Source: a bacterium
Lineage (GTDB): Bacteria; Vulcanimicrobiota; JABDET01
Reading direction: 5' to 3'
DNA length: 59,516 nucleotides
Assembly (NCBI GenBank): GCA_021817145.1
Contig: JAKAVV010000017.1
Location: 1-59,516, forward strand
The notes beneath the pieces are model-generated. The model was not told where the DNA came from. It worked only from the letters and a program-made list of their open reading frames with translations, and did not search any database. Below are positions 51,262-58,773 of this stretch, piece by piece. Each line of letters starts with the position of its first letter. Position 1 is the first letter of the stretch. A program made the translations under genes and the position numbers.

Positions 51262-53370
51262 ATGATCGAATTTCTGCGGGAAAAAGTGACGGCGAGTTTA
51301 TCTGAAGAACAGGAAAAACTCCTGGCATCTTCCCTTTCCAATCAATATAATCCTATTCTAGGTTCTGCCTCCGCGAAATTTAAAGAACTTCTTGGACAAA
51401 GCGGAAAGGAGAAATCGAACACTCCAGGGGATCTCTTTATTCTAAAAGATTCCAATGGGAAAAATCAGAAATTTTTTTATTATTTCAAAACTTCTTCAGG
51501 GCTTGAAATCGGATCGTTTGCCTCCGGAGAAATCTCCACGGATTACAATGCTTTTGCTCAGTCTGTTCTCTCAAGTCTTGGTTCAGATGCCCAGAGACGC
51601 CGCATTTCTTCTATCAATCCGACTTTTTCTTTTTTATATCAAGAATGGGGAAAATTTTCTATTCCAGAAGAGGAGCGTTTGGCTGCCCGCATGTTATTCG
51701 ATGCTCAAGTTAGATCGTGGTTCCAGGATCTAATCAAATCAGAGAGGAAACAGTGGACTGAATCTCCTGAAGAACTATCAAAAATGCTTCTAGACCAAAT
51801 GGAAAAACAGGGGATGTTAAAAAGCCAATTTTCCATTTTTTGTTCTCAAACAGGGAATCAAATGATGATGGTTGAATCAGTAGAGGCGATTGAGGAAGCC
51901 ACAAAACAAGGATTTAAATGTTTTACATGCGGACGCTCCTTTTCCGAAGAAAAACAAATCCGATTCATCAGCCCCACTCCTTTCGGGAAGAAGATAGCCA
52001 CCCCTCATTACTGGCTTGTTCTTCAGGCTTGCGAGCTGCTAGAACCTTTTATCCCGCAGGATAAAATTTGCGTTGTCTTTGAAAAAGACAGCGCTTCGGT
52101 TATCGCGAATGTGGAAACAAGCCTTCTGCTTCTGGAAGTTAAAGACACCCCTTATCGCCTAAAAGACGCTTTTCTTTTTTCGCAAAAAATCGCTCTTTAC
52201 AAGCCTGCAGCCAGCTGCATTCTGACAAACTCCCCCTTAAACCCTGAAGTCATGCAGTATCTAGAATCAGCTCTGCCTGACTGTTTTTACAAAACTGCAG
52301 AGTCGAGCGACCAGCTGAAAGAAGCCCTGCCTCTTCTTCTGCAAAAAGCCCAGGAACGGCATCTGCAAGAAATTCTCTCCCCTTTCATGCAGCTTTCTGT
52401 TCTGCCCATAGATTTCTATGCTTTGAATTATTTTTTCCCTGGAGGAGAAATTTCAATTCCTGAATCTCGCCCCACTGTTCCAGAAACCTTGCCCTCTGTG
52501 GAAGAAGCGGTTCCTCCAGCTCCTCAATCACGGCCCACAAAAGAGGAAAAAAGAGAAGAAATTCTGGAGACTCTTCCAAAAGAAATTTTAGAATTCGAAC
52601 CCAGGGATATGGTTGTTCGCAAATCGAGTAAAACCGAAGCTCTAGAGAAGATTTTGGGCGAACTGAGAAAAGGGGGAGCTGGCAGAGAATCCAGTTTGCA
52701 TATTCTGCTTCAAGATTTAAATGACGCGGACAAACGTTCAAAAGCCTGCCTCGTCAGCAAGGATGGATTGGTTATCGCTTCCACTTTACCTGAAGAAACA
52801 AGCGAAATTTTCGCCTCTTATGGAACGGATTGTTTCTCTAAAGCGCAGTCAGTTCAGGAACAAAAAAGCTTCTCTTCTCTTCAGAGCCTTTTCATGGCAT
52901 CACAAAATTTTTCTCTCCAAATTTACCCTGTATCTGAATTTTATCTCATAGTCGCAACAACTCTAGAAACCGTTATGATTGAACCCCTGCCTGAAACTTC
53001 TCTACCAGAAGCGCTGAAACAAATTTGCGATCGTCTTTTAGCAAAACGCGGTATAGAAGGGGTTGGAATTTTAAATTCTACAGGAGAGTTCTTATGCCAG
53101 GCAGGGAAAGAAATCATGGGCAAAACATTTCTCCCGCCAGATTTCCTCCCCCTTTTCTCTGGACTTTCTTCCTCTTTTAGCCAAATTGGACAGGGGGATC
53201 TTGAATGTGTTGGACTGCAAACTGATTCTGAGCAGCAAACTTTGTTTCGAAGTGAAAAAGGGTATCTTTTAGCTCGGTTTGAAATGAACCAGCCTCTTGA
53301 AGATATTGTTCCTGAAGTTCTATCTGTAACTCAAGATGTTTCTCAAATCTTAAAATCCAGCCCCGTGTAA
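51262..53370 (+). CDS. 702-residue protein with two C-terminal roadblock-like domains
   Basis: Residues 1-about 180 are helical and unknown. Residues 190-350 contain FKCFTCGRSF (Cys220, Cys223) and a beta-alpha segment with LLLLEVKD. This last might recall a restriction-endonuclease-like core (E-x-K), though that is guesswork. Residues about 395-455 are a Pro/Glu-rich linker. Residues 460-570 and 585-698 each look like a roadblock/LC7 unit (KACLVSKDGLVIASTLP and GVGILNSTGEFLCQAG followed by strands and a helix). It lies between the giant TPR gene and a stand-alone roadblock gene. Confidence 0.6.
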   Translation: MIEFLREKVTASLSEEQEKLLASSLSNQYNPILGSASAKFKELLGQSGKEKSNTPGDLFILKDSNGKNQKFFYYFKTSSGLEIGSFASGEISTDYNAFAQSVLSSLGSDAQRRRISSINPTFSFLYQEWGKFSIPEEERLAARMLFDAQVRSWFQDLIKSERKQWTESPEELSKMLLDQMEKQGMLKSQFSIFCSQTGNQMMMVESVEAIEEATKQGFKCFTCGRSFSEEKQIRFISPTPFGKKIATPHYWLVLQACELLEPFIPQDKICVVFEKDSASVIANVETSLLLLEVKDTPYRLKDAFLFSQKIALYKPAASCILTNSPLNPEVMQYLESALPDCFYKTAESSDQLKEALPLLLQKAQERHLQEILSPFMQLSVLPIDFYALNYFFPGGEISIPESRPTVPETLPSVEEAVPPAPQSRPTKEEKREEILETLPKEILEFEPRDMVVRKSSKTEALEKILGELRKGGAGRESSLHILLQDLNDADKRSKACLVSKDGLVIASTLPEETSEIFASYGTDCFSKAQSVQEQKSFSSLQSLFMASQNFSLQIYPVSEFYLIVATTLETVMIEPLPETSLPEALKQICDRLLAKRGIEGVGILNSTGEFLCQAGKEIMGKTFLPPDFLPLFSGLSSSFSQIGQGDLECVGLQTDSEQQTLFRSEKGYLLARFEMNQPLEDIVPEVLSVTQDVSQILKSSPV

Positions 53371-53382
53371 GGAGTGTTTTGA

Positions 53383-53730
53383 ATGGAAGAAATTCTCGAA
53401 AAATTAAGCCAGACAACAGGAGTAATCGGCTGCTTTATCACAGGGCTTGATGGACTTGTCGTGGCAAGCAAAATCCGTTCTGATAAAGATCAAGATTTAC
53501 TGGCAGCCACAACAGCCGATCTTTTTAGAAGCCTTGGATCCGCTTTTGAAAAATTAGACGAAGGCAAAACTGTGCTGTTAACCATTGAGAGGACAAACGA
53601 TAAGATCTTCATTTATCCCCTGGAAAACATGGAAACCATTCTTGTTGTTTTAACAGAGCCTAAAATCAACCTGGGGCTGATTCGGATGGAACTCCAAGAA
53701 GCATTGAAAAAGTTAAAAAATCAATTTTGA
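53383..53730 (+). CDS. Roadblock/LC7 domain protein (MglB-like)
   Basis: The 115-residue protein has the roadblock fold: EEILEKLSQTTGVIGCFITGLDGLVVASK, then helices and DKIFIYPLENMETILVVLTEP. Roadblock dimers such as MglB act on small Ras-like GTPases in polarity and motility; no GTPase gene is in this window. The ribosome site (TAAGGAG) overlaps the previous gene stop, so it is coupled. Confidence 0.85.
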   Translation: MEEILEKLSQTTGVIGCFITGLDGLVVASKIRSDKDQDLLAATTADLFRSLGSAFEKLDEGKTVLLTIERTNDKIFIYPLENMETILVVLTEPKINLGLIRMELQEALKKLKNQF

Positions 53731-53778
53731 GCTCGCTCTAATTCTTGTCAAGAGATGTGGAGATTTGTTTTGCCACAC

Positions 53779-53854
53779 TGGTGGAGCTGAGCGGGCTCGA
53801 ACCGCCGACCTTCTGCATGCCGAGCAGACGCTCTCCCAACTGAGCTACAGCCCC
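53779..53854 (-). tRNA. tRNA-Ala (GGC) with an odd anticodon loop
   Basis: On the minus strand the acceptor arms GGGGCTG and CAGCTCC include the G3-U70 pair that identifies alanine tRNA. The anticodon stem TCTGC/GCAGA closes a loop TCGGCAT, so the anticodon is GGC. Position 33 is C instead of the near-universal U. CCA is encoded. Confidence 0.93.
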
Positions 53855-54027
53855 ATGGCATTTGAACAAGTTCAAGAATGCAGTACGCTATTCCTGCCTT
53901 TAGGTTCCTTCCCTGCAAAATGAATGAGATCCAGAGTTAAAAACCGCTTATTTATGATACAGATCACGGATACAGGAAACACTCTCTCCTTTATAGAAAT
54001 TAAACTTGTAAAAAGGAGGTTTTAACC

Positions 54028-54357
54028 ATGAGCATTGTTTTAACATCAAGAGCAGCAGAAGAGATTAAAAAAGTCAGAGAAGAGCAGAAGCTTCCTGTGG
54101 AAACTCCGTTAAGAGTTGGAGTAAAAGGAGGGGGCTGCTCAGGATTCTCTTATTTCATGGGGTTTGAACCCAACGTTCGGGAAGATGATCAAGCTTTTCA
54201 AGTTGATGGAGTGAAAGTGGTGGTTGATTCAAAAAGTCTTTCCTATCTTTCAGGGATCGAACTGGATTTCAATGAAGATGTATTAAATCGGGGGTTTGTT
54301 TTTAAAAACCCAAATGCTAAAAGCACCTGCGGCTGCGGACATTCTTTTACAGTCTAA
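54028..54357 (+). CDS. erpA: IscA/ErpA-type iron-sulfur cluster carrier
   Basis: The 109-residue A-type carrier has three conserved cysteines: Cys37 in GGGCSGF and Cys101/Cys103 in STCGCGHSF. It delivers Fe-S clusters to apo-enzymes. The ribosome site AAAAGGAGG lies 7-8 nt before the ATG. It is a single gene; no other isc/suf gene is seen in the window. Confidence 0.92.
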   Translation: MSIVLTSRAAEEIKKVREEQKLPVETPLRVGVKGGGCSGFSYFMGFEPNVREDDQAFQVDGVKVVVDSKSLSYLSGIELDFNEDVLNRGFVFKNPNAKSTCGCGHSFTV

Positions 54358-54371
54358 GTTTATCCTTAAAA

Positions 54372-54414
54372 AGAAGATTTTGCATAAGGGAAAGATCTTC
54401 TCTTTCAAGAAGAT
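54372..54414 (+). promoter_or_regulatory. Two mutually exclusive hairpins before the site-2 protease gene
   Basis: ATCTTCT (54395-54401) can pair with AGAAGAT at 54408-54414 (6-nt loop) or with an identical AGAAGAT at 54372-54378. The two hairpins exclude each other. The downstream one ends 6 nt before the ATG at 54421 and occupies the ribosome-binding region, which otherwise has no SD. Confidence 0.5.
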
Positions 54415-54420
54415 TTCATT

Positions 54421-55197
54421 ATGACCGAGTATGTTTTTTCAAACCCGCAGGAATTAGAGGAACTGCAAAAGCTCCCGCCCAAGAAGAAAAGGGGAATAAA
54501 AGGTATTCTTGCGGGTTTAGCCGTTCTTCTGGCAAAGTTTAAAGTTATCTTAATGGCGGGCACCATGTTTTTAAGCGTTGCCTTATATGCTTGGGCATGG
54601 GGATGGCCCTTTGCTGTAGGACTTGTGCTTCTCATTTTCGTTCATGAAATGGGGCATTCCTTTGCTTTAAGAAGAAGAGGAATAAACGCCAGTATTCCGA
54701 TCTTTATCCCTTTTGTTGGCGCTTTTATTGCCATGAAAGAAATGCCGCGCAGTGTAGCTCTTGAAGCTGAAACCGCTTTTGCAGGCCCATTATTAGGAAC
54801 ACTGGCTGCATTAATCCCCTGGCAGATCGCAGAAGTGACGAAAAATCCATTTTGGCTTAATCTTGCTTACACAGGGTTTGCCATCAATCTGTTTAATCTG
54901 CTCCCAATTCTGCCTTTAGATGGGGGAAGGATTGCAGCAGCCATCTCTCCTAAAATCTGGCTGTTGGGAATGATCGGAGTTGTCATTCTTCTTTTTTACT
55001 CTTTTAATCCCATTCTACTTTTGATTATCATTTTGTCTCTGCCGAGAACCCTTGAAGCATTTAAAGGGGTAACAGACCTGAACTATTACGATATTTCCCC
55101 TGGAGCAAGAGCATTAACGTTTGCAGGATATTTTGGACTGGCATTATTCTTAACCCTGATGATGGTTTCAACCTACCACCCCGCGCATTTAGGATAG
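54421..55197 (+). CDS. Site-2 protease family membrane metalloprotease (M50)
   Basis: The 258-residue membrane protein has the zinc motif HEMGH (His75, Glu76, His79) inside a helix and the third ligand in NLLPILPLDGGRIAAAI. Family members cut transmembrane segments of signalling proteins or act in regulated intramembrane proteolysis. About six helices are seen. There is no PDZ domain, so it belongs to the short, stand-alone type. It may be controlled by the hairpin pair directly before its start. Confidence 0.88.
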   Translation: MTEYVFSNPQELEELQKLPPKKKRGIKGILAGLAVLLAKFKVILMAGTMFLSVALYAWAWGWPFAVGLVLLIFVHEMGHSFALRRRGINASIPIFIPFVGAFIAMKEMPRSVALEAETAFAGPLLGTLAALIPWQIAEVTKNPFWLNLAYTGFAINLFNLLPILPLDGGRIAAAISPKIWLLGMIGVVILLFYSFNPILLLIIILSLPRTLEAFKGVTDLNYYDISPGARALTFAGYFGLALFLTLMMVSTYHPAHLG

Positions 55198-55308
55198 TGA
55201 AAAATCTACCCTTATAAAAAGGGACAGAAATGGCGCGGCAGTAATCTCATGACAAAGGAACAGGAAAAACCCTTAACCCTCTTGAAACAAGAAATAAATG
55301 CAAGTCGC

Positions 55309-55383
55309 GCGGAAGTAGCTCAGCGGTAGAGCATCTCCTTGCCAAGGAGAGGGTCGAGGGTTCAAGTCCCTTCTTCCGCTCCA
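55309..55383 (+). tRNA. tRNA-Gly (GCC)
   Basis: The acceptor stem is GCGGAAG/CTTCCGC; the anticodon stem TCTCC/GGAGA closes the loop TTGCCAA, giving anticodon GCC. The discriminator is U and CCA is encoded. The T-arm is intact. Confidence 0.95.
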
Positions 55384-55594
55384 AAATCGCAAATCAACCT
55401 TTACAAAGAATCCCCTCTCCCCTCAAGAGTTAAAAAAATATCTTACCCAGGGAGGGGCAGGCATTGACAACAATCTCTGGATGGCAGCTTCTAAATGGAA
55501 GCAATCAAGAGTCATGCTGCCCCCTGTCCCTTCATTTCTAAGGGCAATATTCCCTTGTGGGGTCACCTCACCTGCAGCAGCATGCAGAGCCTTT

Positions 55595-55670
55595 TGGCGG
55601 GCCCGAGAGGAATCGAACCTCCAACCCACTGCTTAGAAGGCAGTTGCTCTGTCCATTGAGCTACGGGCCC
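55595..55670 (-). tRNA. tRNA-Arg (UCU)
   Basis: On the minus strand the acceptor stem is GGGCCCG/CGGGCCC; the anticodon stem ACTGC/GCAGT closes the loop CTTCTAA, giving anticodon TCT. Discriminator G and CCA are encoded. The 55384-55594 spacer between this gene and tRNA-Gly holds no credible gene. Confidence 0.95.
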
Positions 55671-55727
55671 CCGAAAGACTCAAAAACAGAACTTTTTCAA
55701 AAGGTGAAAAGCTCCTTCAATTAAGTC

Positions 55728-56177
55728 TTAAAATTCTTTTTCGCTGTCCAGCAGAAGAGTAACAGGTCCATCGTTTTCAAGATTGACTTTCATGGATGCC
55801 TGGAAAACCCCAGTTTTTACCACCAATCCGCTTTCTTTCAGCTTTTCCACAAACCTCTCGTAAATCGCTTTTGCTTTATCAGGGGGAGCAGCCTCACTGT
55901 AACTGGGTCTTCTTCCTTTCCTGCAGTCTCCATAAAGAGTAAATTGAGAGACAACCAGAATTTCCCCTTTTACATCCTGAATCGAGAGATTGAGTTTTTC
56001 ATTCTCATCGCTGAAAATCCGAAGATTCAAAATCTTCTCAGCCATCCAATTCAGATCCTCCAACACGTCATGATTTCCAATTCCAATTAAAATAAGAAGC
56101 CCTTGCCCAATGGAGGATTCTACTTTATCTTCAATCCTCACAAAAGCAAAATTTACCCTTTGAACAACGGCGCGCAT
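55728..56177 (-). CDS. dtd: D-aminoacyl-tRNA deacylase
   Basis: The 149-residue enzyme has MRAVVQRV at the start, [17 protein letters not shown] in the middle and a C-terminal [11 protein letters not shown] (NxGPVT). It removes D-amino acids wrongly attached to tRNAs. It is 1 nt from the next gene upstream (56179-56940) and is near several tRNA genes. Confidence 0.94.
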   Translation of the reverse strand: MRAVVQRVNFAFVRIEDKVESSIGQGLLILIGIGNHDVLEDLNWMAEKILNLRIFSDENEKLNLSIQDVKGEILVVSQFTLYGDCRKGRRPSYSEAAPPDKAKAIYERFVEKLKESGLVVKTGVFQASMKVNLENDGPVTLLLDSEKEF

Positions 56178-56178
56178 G

Positions 56179-56940
56179 CTAATGTAATGTGGCTAAAATC
56201 GCGCCGACAGCAATTCCCGCGAGGATAAGAACTTTAATCACATCCTGAGCTTTAATGCTTCCTGTTTGTTTAGGGTTTTTCGATAAATACGCGCTGGCAG
56301 CAAACAGTTCTTCTCCAATTAAACAGTAGTCGCAAGCCGTGAAAAAAAAGGGGAGCTGGGGGGTTTCTGCTGTTCCAGCAATTTGAATCGCTTTTGTGGC
56401 AAACCCTGCCTCAGCCAGAATTAAACTTTCAGCAAAGTACCTGCCCATGTAAATATTGGCAGCAGGTTTTGATCGTTCGATCACGCCGAGAACATGCCCC
56501 ACAAAAGCAAACTGCGCATCAGAAACATAATAAATATTTTCAGGCTGAAAGGTATCCGGTCTTCCAACTTTTAAATGCGCCTCTCGAACAACTTCTTGAG
56601 CCATGACCATGGTTACAGAATAATTATTAGGCATAACTAAAGATGTGTCATACTCAGCGGTTTTCCGAGCCACATGACTCAGGATGGAAAGAGCTGCCAA
56701 AGTTTGGACATTGTCCACATCAGCAAGCCCTGAAATAAATAAAACAGGTTTGCCGAGCTCTGTTGCTCTTCCAACTGCTTCATCAATCGCTTTTAACCCC
56801 GAAATAGAGCGAATATAATGCAGTTTCCCTGATTTTGCTGTCCCCATGAAATAAAGAATAATGGCTGACAGTAAAACAGTTGAAAGAAAAAGCGGAAAAT
56901 GAAAGATACCAAAAATTTGAGAAGCCGCGAACATCTGCAC
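56179..56940 (-). CDS. Membrane protein of the DUF6754 kind
   Basis: The 253-residue protein has a helix near the N-terminus ([19 protein letters not shown]) and another at the C-terminus ([17 protein letters not shown]). Between these lies a soluble domain with [25 protein letters not shown], which I recall from the DUF6754 family of unknown function. Its operon partner is dtd. No catalytic motif is recognised. Confidence 0.5.
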   Translation of the reverse strand: MQMFAASQIFGIFHFPLFLSTVLLSAIILYFMGTAKSGKLHYIRSISGLKAIDEAVGRATELGKPVLFISGLADVDNVQTLAALSILSHVARKTAEYDTSLVMPNNYSVTMVMAQEVVREAHLKVGRPDTFQPENIYYVSDAQFAFVGHVLGVIERSKPAANIYMGRYFAESLILAEAGFATKAIQIAGTAETPQLPFFFTACDYCLIGEELFAASAYLSKNPKQTGSIKAQDVIKVLILAGIAVGAILATLH

Positions 56941-57010
56941 AAAATTTAAAATTCTAGGGTGTTTAAAACCCTCCTGGCTGCATTAAAACCCTTTCTCGTC
57001 TCACGACGTG

Positions 57011-57646
57011 TTACTTTGCCGCAATTTTAGCGATATTCAATCCGACTTCAGAAGTCGTTTTGAGAAATTTTATAAATCCGTTAACTTTTTTTATCTTTGC
57101 GCTTTTCCCTTTTGCAGCAGAAGAAGCTGCTGTGTTTAAGGAAGAGGCAGATGCTTTTGCTGCGCCTCCTGGATCAGGTCCTTTACAAGCGCCAGACTGA
57201 ACCAGCATCCCATTGATTGTAAACTGCTGGTTCTGACAGGTAAGATTATCCTGATAAGGCTTGGCAATATCCTGAAGGTGCTGGTAAACCATGGCAGGAG
57301 TTACACTTTCTTGAGAAGCAGGCTGCCCTGTTTCCTCACAAAAATAATGGTACTGCAAATATTTTCCTCCCACAGAATTATTTCTCATTCCCATGTTTTC
57401 TGCGCAGGACCAATTCACGCCTGGTTCATTTTGAGGTGACAAACCTTTTAAAAGAGAGAGGGTTTCCCTTGTGCTGATCTGATTCATCTGTTCTTCAGGG
57501 GATACAGCCTGTTCTGTTTTTGGAAGATCAACTGTTCCTTTTTGAGCTTTATTTGCCGCTTGAGCGGGCAGAGCTCCAAAAAGCATAGTTCCAGTCGTCA
57601 TCAAAGACGCTAATGCCGCTGTTCGGGTATGATTTCCAATTCTCAT
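57011..57646 (-). CDS. Secreted protein with Ala/Lys-rich C-terminus
   Basis: I start at ATG 57646, preceded by GGGAGGA 8 nt upstream and 42 nt after the expected +1 of the promoter at 57695-57723. A signal peptide ends at ALPAQAA. Residues 70-150 hold four cysteines (WSCAENMG, YHYFCEETG, NLTCQN, SGACKG) that may form disulfides in the periplasm. The last about 55 residues are Ala/Ser/Lys-rich. I do not recognise the family. Confidence 0.6.
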   Translation of the reverse strand: MRIGNHTRTAALASLMTTGTMLFGALPAQAANKAQKGTVDLPKTEQAVSPEEQMNQISTRETLSLLKGLSPQNEPGVNWSCAENMGMRNNSVGGKYLQYHYFCEETGQPASQESVTPAMVYQHLQDIAKPYQDNLTCQNQQFTINGMLVQSGACKGPDPGGAAKASASSLNTAASSAAKGKSAKIKKVNGFIKFLKTTSEVGLNIAKIAAK

Positions 57647-57694
57647 AAGCTGTTCCTCCCTGATTCTTATGTGGTGAAACATAAATCCTGGATA

Positions 57695-57723
57695 AGGATA
57701 TCATTAAAAAGAAGAGCTGTCAA
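57695..57723 (-). promoter_or_regulatory. Sigma-70-type promoter of the secreted protein gene
   Basis: Minus-strand TTGACA (57723-57718) and TATCCT (57700-57695) are 17 nt apart, about 50 nt before the ATG at 57646. Confidence 0.75.
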
Positions 57724-57818
57724 TCAAAAGCAAGAAATAAAAAATAAACAAATTGTAAATGTTTCTTCATTCCCATGAGAAGGAAAAATGTTTGATCTGC
57801 GAAAATACTTCCAAGCGT

Positions 57819-57893
57819 TCTGGCGTAGCTCAATGGTGGAGCATCCGGCTGTTAACCGGAGGGTTGCTAGTTCGAGTCTAGCCGCCAGAGCCA
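57819..57893 (+). tRNA. tRNA-Asn (GUU)
   Basis: The acceptor stem is TCTGGCG/CGCCAGA; the anticodon stem TCCGG/CCGGA closes the loop CTGTTAA, giving anticodon GTT. Discriminator G and CCA are encoded. The first copy of the Uma2-linked repeat starts 4 nt after it. Confidence 0.95.
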
Positions 57894-57959
57894 GTGTATG
57901 ACTGCCAGAATACACGCAGCAGTCAATTCTTTCGGGAAACCCCTGGGCGCCTGTGTTTA

Positions 57960-58009
57960 ACTGAATTACATGTCATTCATGAATTTTCAGGAACAACATG
58001 TAATTCAGT
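57960..58009. repeat. Perfect 14-bp inverted repeat in copy 1
   Basis: ACTGAATTACATGT (57960-57973) and ACATGTAATTCAGT (57996-58009) are perfect inverted arms around a 22-nt loop. Copy 2 has a shorter hairpin at the same site: CACTGAAT (58836-58843) with ATTCAGTG (58852-58859). There is no T tract, so this is not an ordinary terminator. Confidence 0.8.
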
Positions 58010-58059
58010 GAAGACCGAGGGCAGGAGCAGTTCGAAAGAAAACTGGCAGGATAAAGCCG

Positions 58060-58626
58060 TTAAACCCACAATTCTTTCAATGAAAACTCAAGTCCAAAAA
58101 AAAGAGTAGGTTTAACTATTTCACTCCCCTGCTTTTTTGCGATTAACTGATACTCCCCTTTCACCAACTCATACATCTCCATTGTTTTTTCCATCGGATC
58201 CACGATCCAGCAGCGAGGCACTTTGAACTGAGCGTAAAGTTTAAACTTTCTTGTTCGATCCATTTTCTTGTTTCCCTTAGAAAGCACTTCTACGACCAGA
58301 TCAGGAGAACCGAAAATTCCTCGCTCTTTAATCAAATTTCTCCTCTCATTGGAAACATAAACCAGATCAGGTTCAACCACATGGATATCGGATAAAACAA
58401 CAGCATAAGGAGCGCAGATGACTACTCCAATTGGATTTTTATTGAGATATTGATCTATAATTCTGGTTAACCGAGTCACTGATATTTGATGAGAAAATCC
58501 AGGGGGTGGTGTCATGAACAGTTCTCCTTCGATAAGCTGATACTGTTTCCCATCATCAGGAAGCAGGAAGTAATCATGATAATTTAAGAGACTGCTTTCT
58601 TCAAATTTTGGTCTTGCAAGGCTCAT
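58060..58626 (-). CDS. Uma2-family putative endonuclease, copy 1
   Basis: The 188-residue PD-(D/E)xK-fold protein has QLIEGELFMTPPPGFSH at the start, the acid residues in EPDLVYVS and SPDLVVEVLSKG (D-x-x-VEVLS), and NKKMDRTRKFKLYAQF, the usual Uma2 core. Uma2 proteins are widespread in cyanobacteria and other environmental bacteria, usually in many copies, and their role is not firmly known. AAGGAAAAGG lies ahead of the ATG. Its twin at 58910-59476 differs by about ten residues. Confidence 0.8.
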   Translation of the reverse strand: MSLARPKFEESSLLNYHDYFLLPDDGKQYQLIEGELFMTPPPGFSHQISVTRLTRIIDQYLNKNPIGVVICAPYAVVLSDIHVVEPDLVYVSNERRNLIKERGIFGSPDLVVEVLSKGNKKMDRTRKFKLYAQFKVPRCWIVDPMEKTMEMYELVKGEYQLIAKKQGSEIVKPTLFFGLEFSLKELWV

Positions 58627-58773
58627 TTCTTACCTTTTCCTTTATTGGAAACTTTCTCTTCGAAAAGGAGGGATTCCTTGTCAGCAGCGGATTAAATAAT
58701 CTTGTAAATCGCGCAAGACGGATTTTCTCCCCAAGCCACTCTCCCTAGATTTAGCCCGAAAAATACAGAAAGG

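Larger units (their letters stand above)
57897..58666. repeat. Tandem duplication, copy 1 (non-coding block plus Uma2 gene)
   Basis: This block is repeated nearly identically at 58774-59516. It contains a 160-nt non-coding part with several hairpins (TGACTGC/GCAGTCA at 57899-57905 and 57919-57925; a 14-bp stem at 57960-58009; CAGTT/AACTG) and a Uma2-family gene on the minus strand. Copy 1 is 27 nt longer, almost all at the large hairpin. Confidence 0.85.

Noticed and set aside
55423-55629. Minus-strand frame of 68 codons between tRNA-Arg and tRNA-Gly
   Set aside because: Its start lies inside the tRNA-Arg gene, there is no ribosome site and no recognisable motif; treated as chance.
57960-58009. 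Ordinary Rho-independent terminator for tRNA-Asn
   Set aside because: The 14-bp stem is AT-rich, has a 22-nt loop and no T tract on either strand.
57897-58060. Signal recognition particle RNA or RNase P RNA
   Set aside because: The non-coding block has stems, but none of the conserved motifs I know from these RNAs.
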